From Amycolatopsis marina (GTDB lineage Bacteria > Actinomycetota > Actinomycetes > Mycobacteriales > Pseudonocardiaceae): a stretch of DNA of 64,000 bases. Made by a program: the position numbers and the translations under genes. Location: positions 63,650-127,649 of the forward strand of contig NZ_FOKG01000011.1 of assembly GCF_900111885.1 (NCBI RefSeq). The letters run 5' to 3'. Below the pieces are notes generated by a model. The model worked only from the letters and a program-made list of their open reading frames with translations. It was not told the DNA's origin and did not search any database. Of the stretch, positions 52,433 to 61,719 are shown one piece after another. Numbering within the stretch: position 1 is the stretch's first letter; the number at the start of each line of letters is the position of its first letter.

Positions 52433-53328
52433 ACGCGACGACAACGCAGCCAGGGACTCGCCCTCAGGGCGATCCCGCGCATCCGCCGGAGCCCGGCGAC
52501 TCCGAGCCGTCCGCGGTGGAGATCAGCACAGCGCTCGCGGACCTCCGGCTTGGCGGAAACGCCGTCGCCAACAAGGAATGGCTGTCGGTCGAGCTGGCCG
52601 GGGAGCCGGTCGTCTCGCTCAGCATGCTCGGTTCGACGGCGAGCCCACTGTCCGCCCTGGCCAGCGCCGGGTGTGACTTCCTCATCCCGATGATCTCGTT
52701 CCTCGAGGAGCCACTCGGCCAGTTGCGCGGGGAACCAGCCTCGGTTTCGAGCCCCTCCACCGACCACGACGGAGCCGCGCAGGCCGCCAACACCGTTGCC
52801 GACGACTACACCTCCACGGCGGGGAACGAGACCAGCGAGTGGTCCGGTGAGGCCAGGGCGGACTACTCGGCGACGGTCACCACACTGACCGACGGCATCA
52901 AGTCGGTCGCCGAGGTCGCGGCGACCAACTCGAAGGCGATCATCGCCGCGGGCGAGGTGGTCGCGCAGGTGGTCGACATCGTCACCCGGCTGATCACCGA
53001 AGCCGTCGGCAAGATCGTGCCGATCATGACCGAGGCGATCGCCGCGGCCCCCGCGACATTCGGCATGAGTATCGCCCAGGCGATCCCGCAGTGCGTGGCG
53101 ATCGCCGTCGACTACGGCGGCCGAATCCTGGCCAAACTGGGCGCGCTGCTGGCCAGCGGCGAGAACCTGATCAAACTCGTCGAGGGCGCACTCGGCGTGC
53201 TCGAAGTGGTCAAGGAAGGGCTCGGCGTCGTCGGCGACTTGGCCGGCGGCGAATCATCCGGGACCGGGGACCAGGAACCCGGGACTACTGGGGAGGAACA
53301 CGATGAGCAGAACGAGTCAACGACGTAG
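52429..53328 (+). CDS. WXG-like ESX substrate / putative effector
   Basis: 299 residues. A WxG-type turn 'SEWSGEARADYSATVTTLTDGIKSVAEVAA' sits between long helices (about 120-170). A Ala/Ile/Val-rich central stretch (170-275) could insert into membranes or form a helical bundle, and the tail is acidic ('DQEPGTTGEEHDEQ'). Being the last and longest of the ESX set, it may be the cargo. It overlaps the esterase gene by 26 bases. Confidence 0.75.
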   Translation: MNATTTQPGTRPQGDPAHPPEPGDSEPSAVEISTALADLRLGGNAVANKEWLSVELAGEPVVSLSMLGSTASPLSALASAGCDFLIPMISFLEEPLGQLRGEPASVSSPSTDHDGAAQAANTVADDYTSTAGNETSEWSGEARADYSATVTTLTDGIKSVAEVAATNSKAIIAAGEVVAQVVDIVTRLITEAVGKIVPIMTEAIAAAPATFGMSIAQAIPQCVAIAVDYGGRILAKLGALLASGENLIKLVEGALGVLEVVKEGLGVVGDLAGGESSGTGDQEPGTTGEEHDEQNESTT

Positions 53329-54397
53329 GACGTTGGCGGCACTCGGTGTCACGTTCGCACTGGTGAGCGTGCTCGGTCTCACCGGTGCGGCCACGCGGAC
53401 CGCGACCGCGCCACCGGTCTTCACCGATGGTCACGGGCTGACCGTGGTCCAGCAGCCGTCGTGGCTGAGCGGGAGCGAGCGATCGTTCGAGTTCGCCGTG
53501 CGCACGGACGAAGTGGCGAAGTACTCGGCGATGGCGCACCAGGTCCCCGGCGAACACGTAATCGTGGTGACGCTGCCGGAGGGCTACGACACCTCCGGCG
53601 ACACCCGTTATCCGGTGCAGTACCACCTGCACGGCCACCCCGACCGCCCGGACAACGGCCTGAACCAGCAGATGTTCGAGGAGTCCACGGCCGGTGGCGT
53701 CCCGCTGATCAGCGTGGCGCCCAACGGTTCCGGCCGCGGCTGGTACACGAACTGGGTCAGCCCACCCGCCGAACTCGGTCCGCAGAACTGGGAGAACTTC
53801 CACCTCGGCCAGGTGATCCCGTTCGTGGATGCGAATCTGCGGACAATCGCGGCGCGGGACGGCAGGGCGATCTCAGGGCACTCCATGGGCGGTTTCGGTG
53901 CGTTCCACTATGCGGAGAGCAGGCCGGAACTGTTCGGCTACGTCGGAGGGTTCTCCGGCGGGCTGGACCTGCTGAACCAGGCTCAGCGAGGTGCCGTGCT
54001 CGGCAGCACCCAGCTGTCCGGTAGTGGTACGCCGACTGTTCCGCCGGACGCGATCTTCGGATCGCCGATCTGGCCACTGGACACGGTGTGGAACGAGAAA
54101 AGCCCCGCCCAGCATGTCGCGTCCCTGCACGGCATGGGCGTGGCGATGTACACCGGCAACGGGGGAAACCTGCTCGACAACCCCGTGCAGGCCATCGCCG
54201 AGAGCGTGGTGCGCGACACCAATCTGGTCACACGGGACCACCTCCTCGCGGCCGGGATTCCACACACGTTCATCGACTACGGCGATGGGAGCACGTGGGC
54301 GGAAGGCTGCAACGGCAAGCACGCACAACCTGCCTGCCTGAAGGCCGATATGAACCACTTCGTCGGGCTGCTCATGGCGGGGCTCAGCCACCCGTGA
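53303..54397 (+). CDS. Secreted esterase / antigen 85-like alpha/beta hydrolase
   Basis: 364 residues. Signal peptide (1 to about 33). 'YDTSGDTRYPVQYHLHGHP', 'GQVIPFVDANLRTIAARDGRAISGHSMGGFGAFHYAESRPELFGYVGGFSG' with nucleophile Ser in 'GHSMGG' and a late His ('MNHFVG') define the esterase D/antigen 85 family. In mycolic-acid bacteria Ag85 transfers mycolates; elsewhere such enzymes are general secreted esterases. The start lies 26 bases inside the ESX substrate gene, so it is co-translated, but it has its own Sec signal. Confidence 0.87.
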   Translation: MSRTSQRRRTLAALGVTFALVSVLGLTGAATRTATAPPVFTDGHGLTVVQQPSWLSGSERSFEFAVRTDEVAKYSAMAHQVPGEHVIVVTLPEGYDTSGDTRYPVQYHLHGHPDRPDNGLNQQMFEESTAGGVPLISVAPNGSGRGWYTNWVSPPAELGPQNWENFHLGQVIPFVDANLRTIAARDGRAISGHSMGGFGAFHYAESRPELFGYVGGFSGGLDLLNQAQRGAVLGSTQLSGSGTPTVPPDAIFGSPIWPLDTVWNEKSPAQHVASLHGMGVAMYTGNGGNLLDNPVQAIAESVVRDTNLVTRDHLLAAGIPHTFIDYGDGSTWAEGCNGKHAQPACLKADMNHFVGLLMAGLSHP

Positions 54398-54558
54398 CCC
54401 GTCGCTGAGCCATCGAGGACAGGGCCGCCTCCGTTTCTCCTGCTCGACGATCTGGCACTGGCGACGTCAGTCGGTCAGGTGGACTTCCTTGAGTTCGACG
54501 AATGCGTGCAGTGATACTCCCATCACGGATTGTATTGAGGTTCGGAAGGGAGCAGGAG

Positions 54559-54762
54559 ATGAGTTTCTGGGCCGAGGCCACTCGCGTGCTCGACAAGTCC
54601 GCGGACCGGGTCGCGAACCGCAGGGGAAAGGTCGTGCGAACCACGAAGAAGGTGGTGGACGGCCTCTGTGTGGGGTGTCTGCGCCCTACGCACAAGCAGC
54701 AGTGTGGCGTGCCCTGCTGCGGCCGGACCGATTGCATGCGCGTGGTGATCGATCGCATTTGA
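54559..54762 (+). CDS. Small Cys-rich protein
   Basis: 67 residues from ATG 54559 (GAAGGGAG upstream at good spacing). A basic helical N-terminus ('FWAEATRVLDKSADRVANRR') is followed by 'CVGCLRPTHKQQCGVPCCGRTDCMR', six cysteines that could bind zinc or form disulphides. No family recognised. Stands alone. Confidence 0.6.
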   Translation: MSFWAEATRVLDKSADRVANRRGKVVRTTKKVVDGLCVGCLRPTHKQQCGVPCCGRTDCMRVVIDRI

Positions 54763-54839
54763 GTTGGTTCTCCGATCGCGAGCCCCTACCCACGGCTGGT
54801 CGAGCGGCTCACGAGCCGGTCACGGGACAGTACCGCTAG

Positions 54840-54884
54840 TGCCCCGTCAAGAAAGGTTCAGTGCCGACCTTCCTTGACGGGGCA
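54840..54884. terminator. Long bidirectional hairpin (terminator or dispersed palindrome)
   Basis: Arms 54840-54856 and 54868-54884 pair over 17 bp with one mismatch around an 11-base loop. No T-run. It may end transcripts from the Cys-rich gene, or be one copy of a dispersed intergenic element built on CCTTNCTTGACGGGGC. Confidence 0.6.
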
Positions 54885-55008
54885 TTGGCAGAGATGGAGG
54901 TGAAGACCCCGGAACGCGACGGCCGCCGGGACGGTCACATCCGCGGGTGTGTCGATTTCCGACGACCTGGTTCGACGTACCGGTAGAACCGATTCGAGAG
55001 GAGCCGAC

Positions 55009-55260
55009 ATGAACCCGCCGAGCCACCGGACACTGGCCATGCTCCGCGCGGTTGCCGCAGGCCGAGGACAGGTGTCGTGCAGCAGCGAACCCGACCTGTT
55101 CATCGACGGTGTACCGTGCTGCGACCAGTTCACCGCGCACGCGCTGACACACGACGGGTTGATCAGGCCAGATCGAATCGGCCTCATCGGGCAGCGGGTT
55201 CCGGCAGCGCTGACCAGCGCGGGGCACGCCCTGTTGACCGCTACCGCCACAGCCGCCTGA
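55009..55260 (+). CDS. Small protein of unknown function
   Basis: 83 residues from ATG 55009 (AGAGGAG upstream). 'TLAMLRAVAAGRGQVSCSSEPDLFIDGVPCCDQFTAHALTHDGLIRP' looks like a compact winged-helix-type domain with one Cys-Cys pair. No family recognised. A good ribosome site and typical codon use support it. Confidence 0.6.
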   Translation: MNPPSHRTLAMLRAVAAGRGQVSCSSEPDLFIDGVPCCDQFTAHALTHDGLIRPDRIGLIGQRVPAALTSAGHALLTATATAA

Positions 55261-55418
55261 GCGGGCGGGGGACGTAAATCGCGGTCGACTTTCCCGAAGA
55301 GCCACACGATCCACAATGCATACGAAGACCGAGACCGCTGTCCGGTCACCGGGGACCTGCCGACCCCTCTACCGACAGGTACCCGCGCGGCAAGGCCTAC
55401 CGGCGCCACTGCGCCACG

Positions 55419-56147
55419 CTACGAACTGGACGGCGTGCCCGGTGTCGGGTGAATGCCCGACACGGAGGTCACGGTTTGGTTGAGCTCCGCGAGAGTTATG
55501 AGCCCGTCGTCCAGTGCCCTGCTGACGAGGTCGCTCTTGGTGCGCGCTGTCCGCCCGGCGTTCGCGTACTTCACTCGCACCCGGGCGATGTAGGTGTCCA
55601 CCGTCTTGACGGTGATGTTGAGTTTGGCCGCGACGAGTTCCTTGGACGAGGACGCGAACCAGGCCCGCAAAACCTCGGTCTCACGCTGTGACAGCCGGGG
55701 GCGGTCCGGAGCCTTGTCGGATATGAGCGCTCCGGACAATGACGGCGCCGTATACGTCCGGCCTGCCGCGGCAGCCCGGATAGCGGGGACCAGATGGTCC
55801 TGACCTTCGCGTTTGGTGAGATAGGCGAGCGCGCCGAGGTCGACACACTTCATCGCCGTAGCGGCGTCCGCGTGCTGGGAGTAGACGACCACCCGGCGGC
55901 CGCTGTCCACCAGCCTGCGGAGGGCTCCGAAGTCCGGCCTCGCCGGGACGAGTTCCAGGTCGAAGATCACCACGTCCGCCTCGGCACCCGGCCCGGTCCA
56001 GACGTCCGCGAGCCGGTCCCCCGCGTCGACCAGACTGATCGGTGGGTCGGCGTTCGCGCACCAGTAGCGCACGCCCGCGGCTATCGCGACGTGATCATCG
56101 ACGATCACGGCTGTCAGCGGTGGTTCCACTACCGAACCGGCTGCCAT
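55419..56147 (-). CDS. NarL/LuxR-type response regulator
   Basis: 242 residues from ATG 56147 (GGAGG five bases upstream). Receiver domain with 'VIVDDHVAIAAGV', phosphoacceptor Asp in 'VVIFDLEL' and Lys in 'YLTKREGQDH'. The LuxR HTH is at about 170-230 ('LSQRETEVLRAWFASSSKELVAAKLNITVKTVDTYIARVRVKY'). The start lies 19 bases inside the upstream kinase-like gene. Third gene of a kinase / kinase-like / regulator operon. Confidence 0.92.
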   Translation of the reverse strand: MAAGSVVEPPLTAVIVDDHVAIAAGVRYWCANADPPISLVDAGDRLADVWTGPGAEADVVIFDLELVPARPDFGALRRLVDSGRRVVVYSQHADAATAMKCVDLGALAYLTKREGQDHLVPAIRAAAAGRTYTAPSLSGALISDKAPDRPRLSQRETEVLRAWFASSSKELVAAKLNITVKTVDTYIARVRVKYANAGRTARTKSDLVSRALDDGLITLAELNQTVTSVSGIHPTPGTPSSS

Positions 56148-57241
56148 TGGGCCTCCACCCATAGAGTGTCGTCCTTGCTCACGTTCTCGACCCGCACGCC
56201 GGGCGCCGCGGGCTCGGCCACCCTGACCGCGCCGCAGTCGGCGACGACGTTGACCGAGACGAGGTTCTGCTCTCCGACCACCGTTATCCGCGCCCAGGAA
56301 GCCGCCGTGGCGAGCGCGGTCAACGCTGCCTCGGTGAGATCGCGGCGGACCGCGACCGGCAACACCGGCCACTGACCCCGGGTGTCCACTTCCACCAGCA
56401 CACCTTTGCGATCGGCGATGTCGGCGCAGTGCCGAAGCTCGTGCAGCAGCGGGTCAGCCGCGTTGTCCACCTCCGCGAACAGGCGCCGCATCCGGGCGGC
56501 TTCGACGGCGCATCTCTGCTGTACACCGGGATCCCCTGGAGTGCACGAACCGTCTGCGAGCCCCTCCAGTAACGGCACGGTGGTGCTGGAGAGCTCGGCG
56601 AACCGCTGCTGTCGACGCCGGTGGGATTCCGCTGCGACAGCGTCCGCCGTCCGTATCCGCTCGATCTCGTACCGGGTCGCAGCGGCGGTGGTGGCGATCC
56701 GCCGCAGCGCGACCGCCACGATGGCCACGCACAACGGGAAACCGATGACGTTGACCGAACCCGTGGCGAACCGCAGCAGCACGGCGCGGCTCACGTCCCC
56801 GAACACGAGCAGGTGCAGCCCGGCGGTCAGCTCGTGAGCGAGCAGGAACGCGACGAGAACGCGTATCGGCCGGTCTAGCAGAACGATGGTCCCGACCCAG
56901 TTGGCCGCGCCGAAAGCCCAGTCCATGGCCGTGAAGCTGCGTTCGTCGGGCATCGTGGCGTAGGACAGCACGGACGCGGCGAGCACCACCGCGACGGCGG
57001 ACCGGCGCAGGCAGGGACGCCACGGAACGCGCCGGACAAGCAGTACGGCCTCGGTCGCCAGCACGACGGCCAGGGTTCCGAATGCGGCTGCCTGCGCCAG
57101 CGGGAGATCGTAGGACTCCCATCGGCGTGCCATGTTCGACAGACCGAGCCCGAACACGATAACCGCACCGACGAACAGGATCGCGACGCGCAGACCGCGT
57201 TGCAACTGCGTCCGGGTCCGCTCGATGTCGGCATCATTCAC
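56129..57241 (-). CDS. Degenerate NarL-type sensor protein, kinase-like
   Basis: 370 residues from GTG 57241, overlapping the upstream kinase stop by eight bases. Five or six TM helices in the first half ('VAILFVGAVIVFGLGLS' onward), then a cytoplasmic half with helical 'RYEIERIRTADAVAAESHRRRQQRFAELSSTTVPLLEGLADGS'. The position of the phospho-His carries Ser/Thr instead, and the ATPase region lacks N and G boxes. It probably cannot phosphorylate and may act as a regulator or scaffold of the neighbouring kinase. Confidence 0.72.
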   Translation of the reverse strand: MNDADIERTRTQLQRGLRVAILFVGAVIVFGLGLSNMARRWESYDLPLAQAAAFGTLAVVLATEAVLLVRRVPWRPCLRRSAVAVVLAASVLSYATMPDERSFTAMDWAFGAANWVGTIVLLDRPIRVLVAFLLAHELTAGLHLLVFGDVSRAVLLRFATGSVNVIGFPLCVAIVAVALRRIATTAAATRYEIERIRTADAVAAESHRRRQQRFAELSSTTVPLLEGLADGSCTPGDPGVQQRCAVEAARMRRLFAEVDNAADPLLHELRHCADIADRKGVLVEVDTRGQWPVLPVAVRRDLTEAALTALATAASWARITVVGEQNLVSVNVVADCGAVRVAEPAAPGVRVENVSKDDTLWVEAQWQPVR

Positions 57242-58361
57242 GGTCGTCCCCCCACTCCAGCCGGACAATCGTGCCCTCCCCCACACTGGACGAGATCGTG
57301 GCCCTGCCACCGACGCCGCTCATCCGCCCCCGCACCGACTCCCGCAGACCGCGACGGGTGGCAGCAATGCCGTCCGCCGAGAAACCCGCACCGTCATCGG
57401 CGATCTCCAGCCGCAACCTGCGCGAGTCTCCCCGGAGCCGGACCACGGCCCGTTCGGTGCCCGCATGCCGACGGACGTTGTTCAGGGCTTCCGCCGCCGC
57501 ATCGGCGATGGCTCGCGCCACGGCGAACGGAAGTGGCAGCTGAGCGGGGAGGTCGAACTCGACGGACAACCGCACCTCGGCGAGGTCGGTTCGCAGCAAT
57601 GCCACGAGATCGGCGTTCGCGGGCGGCGGCGAGTCATAGGTCGCCAGCCGGTCCAGATCACGATGTGCCTGCGCTGCCAGCCAGTCGGCACTCCCATGGA
57701 CCTGTCCCATGCCCACCATCAGCAGGGTGGTGGCCGCGGTGTCGTGCAGTGCGTTGGCGAGCTCTCGCTCCTCGGCGCGCACGGCTGCCGCGACGAGTGC
57801 CTCACGACGTGCTTCTGCGGCCTCGTCCGCCAACCGATCCGCCTGCTTCGCGGCCCGGCGGACAAGTACCCACGCCCCTCTCGAGAGCACGGTCGCCACC
57901 AGAACCCAGTACAGGGCCCGCACGACACTGCCGTCCGCCCCAGCCACGGTGGCGACCACCAGCAGCCCGCCGTCGGCGACCACTGCCGCGAGAACACCGA
58001 CGAGCACGGAGGTGTGCCACTGATACGTGACGCAGGCGAACGTCACAAGCAACCTCATCCATCCGAAGTTGGCGTCCGCGACGGCGTCGGTCCAGAAGAC
58101 CGTCAGAGCGACGCCAAGCAACAGCGCCACATCAACGGCGACCAGAAGCTGCCCATGCCGTCGCAGTAACCACCATCCATAGACGCAGGTCCATACCAGG
58201 ACAACCGCCACGATCAAGGCCGTGGCGGCGAGCTGTGGGGGTGCGGCCCTGAGCAGGGCGATCGTAGCTATGGGTAGCAGGGTGATGACACGCAGCGCGG
58301 CGGCGCATCGTCGGCCGAACCGTTGGAGCAGCCGTGCCGACTCCCCCGTCTCGACAGTCAT
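57234..58361 (-). CDS. NarL-type sensor histidine kinase
   Basis: 375 residues from ATG 58361. Five or six TM helices (about 25-165), then a HisKA_3-like helix with 'EERELANALHDTAATTLLMVG' (acceptor His in ALHDT), N-box 'EALNNVRRHAG', and G1 'DDGAGFSADG'. The short glycine-rich lid ('GLRESVRGRMSGVGG') is present. It should phosphorylate the LuxR regulator two genes downstream. First gene of the operon. Confidence 0.88.
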   Translation of the reverse strand: MTVETGESARLLQRFGRRCAAALRVITLLPIATIALLRAAPPQLAATALIVAVVLVWTCVYGWWLLRRHGQLLVAVDVALLLGVALTVFWTDAVADANFGWMRLLVTFACVTYQWHTSVLVGVLAAVVADGGLLVVATVAGADGSVVRALYWVLVATVLSRGAWVLVRRAAKQADRLADEAAEARREALVAAAVRAEERELANALHDTAATTLLMVGMGQVHGSADWLAAQAHRDLDRLATYDSPPPANADLVALLRTDLAEVRLSVEFDLPAQLPLPFAVARAIADAAAEALNNVRRHAGTERAVVRLRGDSRRLRLEIADDGAGFSADGIAATRRGLRESVRGRMSGVGGRATISSSVGEGTIVRLEWGDDRE

Positions 58362-58443
58362 GTTGCCCGCCCACCCACATTGTCTACGACCATGGGTGAC
58401 GTTACCGGTATTTCGGCGCCGAGATGGACACAACGGTCAGAAC

Positions 58444-60357
58444 TCAGCCGGCGAACTCGCTGTGGACCGGTAGCGGAGGAAGCCGGTCCGGACGGATACG
58501 CGGGGCCGTGCTGTCAGCCGAGAAACGCGGCTCGTCGAGCAGCGGCAGCCGAACGCTGGTTCCGCGCAGGTCGATGCGCATCGCGGGTGGCCGCGCCGGA
58601 GCGGTGATGTAACCGCGATCGGTGCCTGCGATGATCAGTGCGAGATGGTGGCCCGCAGGCACGACATGGTCCGTTGTGGATAGTCGGAAGGTCATCTCGT
58701 AGGGGCGCCCTGGGACGAGTTTCCCCGGTACCCGCAACGATCTGTGGTTGGCGAGGTCGGCCCATCCGCGAGCGATCACCTCGGCGTCGACATCAGTGGT
58801 GGTGGTCGCGGTGTCCAGGTAGCAGGCGTCGTCGCCGGGCCTGCTCTCGCCCCAGCAGGATTCACTCGTCAGCGTTCGGATGCCCTCGCCACGGGACAGG
58901 TAGTTCCGGATGGTGGCAGGTCCGTAGTCGACCAGCATCGCGCTCAGGTGCGCCGTGCTGGTGGACGGCGTCGCCGTAACGGTGATGGTGCCGGTGCCTG
59001 CGATCCTGAGATCGGCGGCGAGCGCTCCGGTGTCGAACAGTGTTCGAGCCGGTGCCGCCGCGTCCGGCCGGGTGATCCAGTCGCGGACGCCCAGTGCCGG
59101 ATCGTCGGCGAACGTGGCTTCGCTGCCGTGCGCTGGCGGGGCGGTGCGCAGCGTGCCGAGCCCTGGATCAGCACCGGGTCGCGGCCAGAACGTGGTGTGG
59201 CCCGGGGCGGGCCATCCCGCCTCGTCCACCCAGCGGTCGGGTGCCCTCTCGATGCTGGCCGCGGGTTCGCGGTCGATGCCGTTCGGCACCCCGAGCAGCC
59301 ACCGGTCGAACCAGCGGTGCAGGGTGTGCACCCACTCGTCGCGACGGAAGTCGAACGGATCGACGTGACCGGTCTGGGAGAGCCACAGCTTGCGGGGCAC
59401 CGTCAGCGCGTCCCACCACGGACCAAGATGGACCGTCTTCACGTTGAGGTCGCCGAGGCCGTGCACGGCGAACACGCTGGCCTTGACCCGCCGTGCCTTT
59501 CGCACGTAGTCCCGCTCGGACCACAGCGGGGTGAAGTCGCCGTTGGCGGGTGCGCCTGCGGCCAGTTGTGCGTGTACCCCCGTGCATCTGGCCGCGGCCC
59601 CTGGCGACTCGATCCGGCGCGCGAGCGCGAGCGGGTCACGGCCGAACGATACCCCGTCCGAGCGGTAGTAGTCGTACCACGAGCTGATCGCCGCGATCGG
59701 CACGATCGTCCGCAGGCCCTCGACACCTGTGGCGGCGACGCCGTTGGCGACTGTGCCGTCCCACGACTTTCCGATCATCCCGACGGCACCGGTGGTCCAG
59801 TCCGCATGCACTCGGCTGCCCGCTTCGTCGTAGCCGGCGGCTCGTCCGTTCAGCCAGTCGACGACCGCCTTGCCGGAGGCGACGTCGGAGCGCCCCCCGA
59901 CGTCGAGGCAGCCCTGTGACCGGTTGGTACCGGCCAGATCGACCTGGACGACGGCGTAGCCGCGCGGAACGAAGTAGTTGTCGTAGTAGAGGGGAAACCC
60001 GAGTGGACGGCCGTGCTCGTCGTAGGTCTTGCGTTCACTCTCGTTGCCACGGCCCAGGTTTCCGTAGTACGGGCTGGCGTCCATGATGACGGGAACACGT
60101 AGGTGACGGCGCGCGGTTTCGGCGGGCCGGATCACGTCGACCGCGACCCGGTCCCTCCGGCGGTCGCCGTCGGCGTCGAGCCCGATGTCCACCCATACGC
60201 GCTCCCGAACCGCGTCCGCGTAGGAGTACATGGGCTTGCTCATCCCATGTTCGAGGATGAACGCGGCGGAGCCCGCGACCGCGATCCCGGGAACCAGGGA
60301 TGCCCCGATCGCCCCGACAGTCAGCGTGACGAGTAGGCGCGAACGAAGCCGAGTCAT
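58444..60357 (-). CDS. Secreted X-Pro dipeptidyl-peptidase (S15, PepX-like)
   Basis: 637 residues from ATG 60357 (GGGAGGG upstream). Signal peptide 1 to about 30 ('LVPGIAVAGSAA'). The alpha/beta-hydrolase core has nucleophile Ser in 'IGKSWDGTVANG', 'HGLGDLNV' and 'QTGHVDPFD' for Asp and His, and a C-terminal jelly-roll ('GRPYEMTFRLSTTDHVVPAGHHLALIIAGTD'). It should remove N-terminal X-Pro dipeptides from extracellular peptides; cocaine esterase-like acylases share the fold. Monocistronic. Confidence 0.92.
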   Translation of the reverse strand: MTRLRSRLLVTLTVGAIGASLVPGIAVAGSAAFILEHGMSKPMYSYADAVRERVWVDIGLDADGDRRRDRVAVDVIRPAETARRHLRVPVIMDASPYYGNLGRGNESERKTYDEHGRPLGFPLYYDNYFVPRGYAVVQVDLAGTNRSQGCLDVGGRSDVASGKAVVDWLNGRAAGYDEAGSRVHADWTTGAVGMIGKSWDGTVANGVAATGVEGLRTIVPIAAISSWYDYYRSDGVSFGRDPLALARRIESPGAAARCTGVHAQLAAGAPANGDFTPLWSERDYVRKARRVKASVFAVHGLGDLNVKTVHLGPWWDALTVPRKLWLSQTGHVDPFDFRRDEWVHTLHRWFDRWLLGVPNGIDREPAASIERAPDRWVDEAGWPAPGHTTFWPRPGADPGLGTLRTAPPAHGSEATFADDPALGVRDWITRPDAAAPARTLFDTGALAADLRIAGTGTITVTATPSTSTAHLSAMLVDYGPATIRNYLSRGEGIRTLTSESCWGESRPGDDACYLDTATTTTDVDAEVIARGWADLANHRSLRVPGKLVPGRPYEMTFRLSTTDHVVPAGHHLALIIAGTDRGYITAPARPPAMRIDLRGTSVRLPLLDEPRFSADSTAPRIRPDRLPPLPVHSEFAG

Positions 60358-60472
60358 GGCAACCCTCCCAGTTGTCTGTGCCGACACTAGGAACGCGGTC
60401 GCCGCGGCGACAGGGCCGTTCGTCGGGACCGAGGCCACGACCGCTCATGGGCATGGCCCCGTGCCCGCCGCG

Positions 60473-61510
60473 TCAGCCGCCGTTCCTGGCCCGGTACGGC
60501 TGCGCGCGGTAGGCCCGCGGTGCGTCGGTGGTGATGCGCAGGACCGAGTCGTACAAGCTCCGGCCCAGTTCGGCGCGTGCCCGCAGAGCCGGATGGGTCG
60601 CGCTGTAGTTGTCCGCGTTGAGGGCAGGGTCACCGCGGAACCGGCCCGATGCGAACAGTGCGTACGTGATCATCGGCTTGCCCGCGGCGTCGAAGACAAT
60701 GCCCGCCTCGTTGCGGCCGTCGACGAACCAACCCGCCTTCGTCGCCACGTTGAGCCGCTCCGCCGAGGACAGGTTGAGCCTGATCCCGTCCGTGAACGAC
60801 GACAGCGACCTCAGGACCGTCAACAGGTGCTGGGTCGACGCCGCCGAGAGCAACTCCCCCGCCGCCAGCCTCCGCAGCATCGTGGACATCTCCCCGGGAG
60901 TCGTGGTGCCGAGGAAGAAGCGGTTCGGGTTGGCCACCGGCACCACCTGCGTGTGGACGAAACCCTTGGCCCGCAGGATCTCGTTCAGCTCCAGAGCGGG
61001 TACCACCAGGCCGCACAGGCGCACGGCGGTGTTGTCCGACACCGTGAGCAGCGTTGCCAGGACGTGTCCGATGGTGATCGAACTCGGATAGGCACCGTCG
61101 AGCGGGAAGATCCCGTCCGTGTCCTTGATGACGATCGCCTCGGTGACCTCCACTCGCTGGTCCAGCCTGAGCAGGCCCCGGTCGACCTTGTCCAGCACGG
61201 CGACCGCGACGGCGATCTTGTTCACGCTGTACGCCTCGACGACCCGGTCCGCGTCGGCTTCCACGGCGGGTTTGACGACGCCGTCGGGGTCGGCCACGTC
61301 GATGTACGAAGACCAGGTGCCGCCCGCCCGTGCGACCTGTCGCGTGTACTTCCGTGCGATCTTGCGGCGGGCCAGGTCAGCGGTCCCCGGGATCAGCGCG
61401 TCCCAGTCCGCATCAGTCTCCTGCGCCTGGGCTGCGGCCGTCGAGCCAAGGAGGGTGGATGCCGCCGCGCCCGAACCGAGTCCCAGCGCGAGCCTGCGGT
61501 TGATGATCAT
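60473..61510 (-). CDS. Secreted class A beta-lactamase-family protein
   Basis: 345 residues from ATG 61510. The N-terminus 'MIINRRLALGLGSGAAASTLLGS' is a twin-arginine-like signal. Motifs S95-K98 ('SVNK'), S158-D159-N160 ('SDN') and 'TKAG' (for KTG) are in class A order. The omega-loop glutamate motif ExxLN is not clear ('ALELNEIL'), so beta-lactam hydrolysis is uncertain. It may instead be a wall peptidase-like or binding protein. The frame is open further upstream without support. Confidence 0.85.
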   Translation of the reverse strand: MIINRRLALGLGSGAAASTLLGSTAAAQAQETDADWDALIPGTADLARRKIARKYTRQVARAGGTWSSYIDVADPDGVVKPAVEADADRVVEAYSVNKIAVAVAVLDKVDRGLLRLDQRVEVTEAIVIKDTDGIFPLDGAYPSSITIGHVLATLLTVSDNTAVRLCGLVVPALELNEILRAKGFVHTQVVPVANPNRFFLGTTTPGEMSTMLRRLAAGELLSAASTQHLLTVLRSLSSFTDGIRLNLSSAERLNVATKAGWFVDGRNEAGIVFDAAGKPMITYALFASGRFRGDPALNADNYSATHPALRARAELGRSLYDSVLRITTDAPRAYRAQPYRARNGG

Positions 61511-61703
61511 GTTGCCCCCAAGTCGGTGGATACGGTTCAAGCGCGCCGCAACCCTTCCCGAGGTCGCGCCGGTTCCGATGCGATCTAAGCAGGAGCACCA
61601 TCCGGCCGGGAGAGCAGGTGATCTCCAGACCGGGCGGGAGGCAGGCGCGGAACGTGCTGTAACCGACAAGCCCAGCCACTCTCACGCTGAGTGACGCCGG
61701 GCT

Positions 61704-61719
61704 GTCGAACGTGTTCGAC
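61704..61719. promoter_or_regulatory. 16-base palindrome, candidate operator
   Basis: GTCGAAC and GTTCGAC flank a two-base centre. It is close to but not the actinobacterial SOS box, which needs a four-base centre between TCGAAC and GTTCGA. Confidence 0.4.

Noticed and set aside
61704..61719. Possible LexA/SOS box.
   Set aside because: The half-sites TCGAAC and GTTCGA are two bases apart rather than the four required, so it is listed only as a palindrome.
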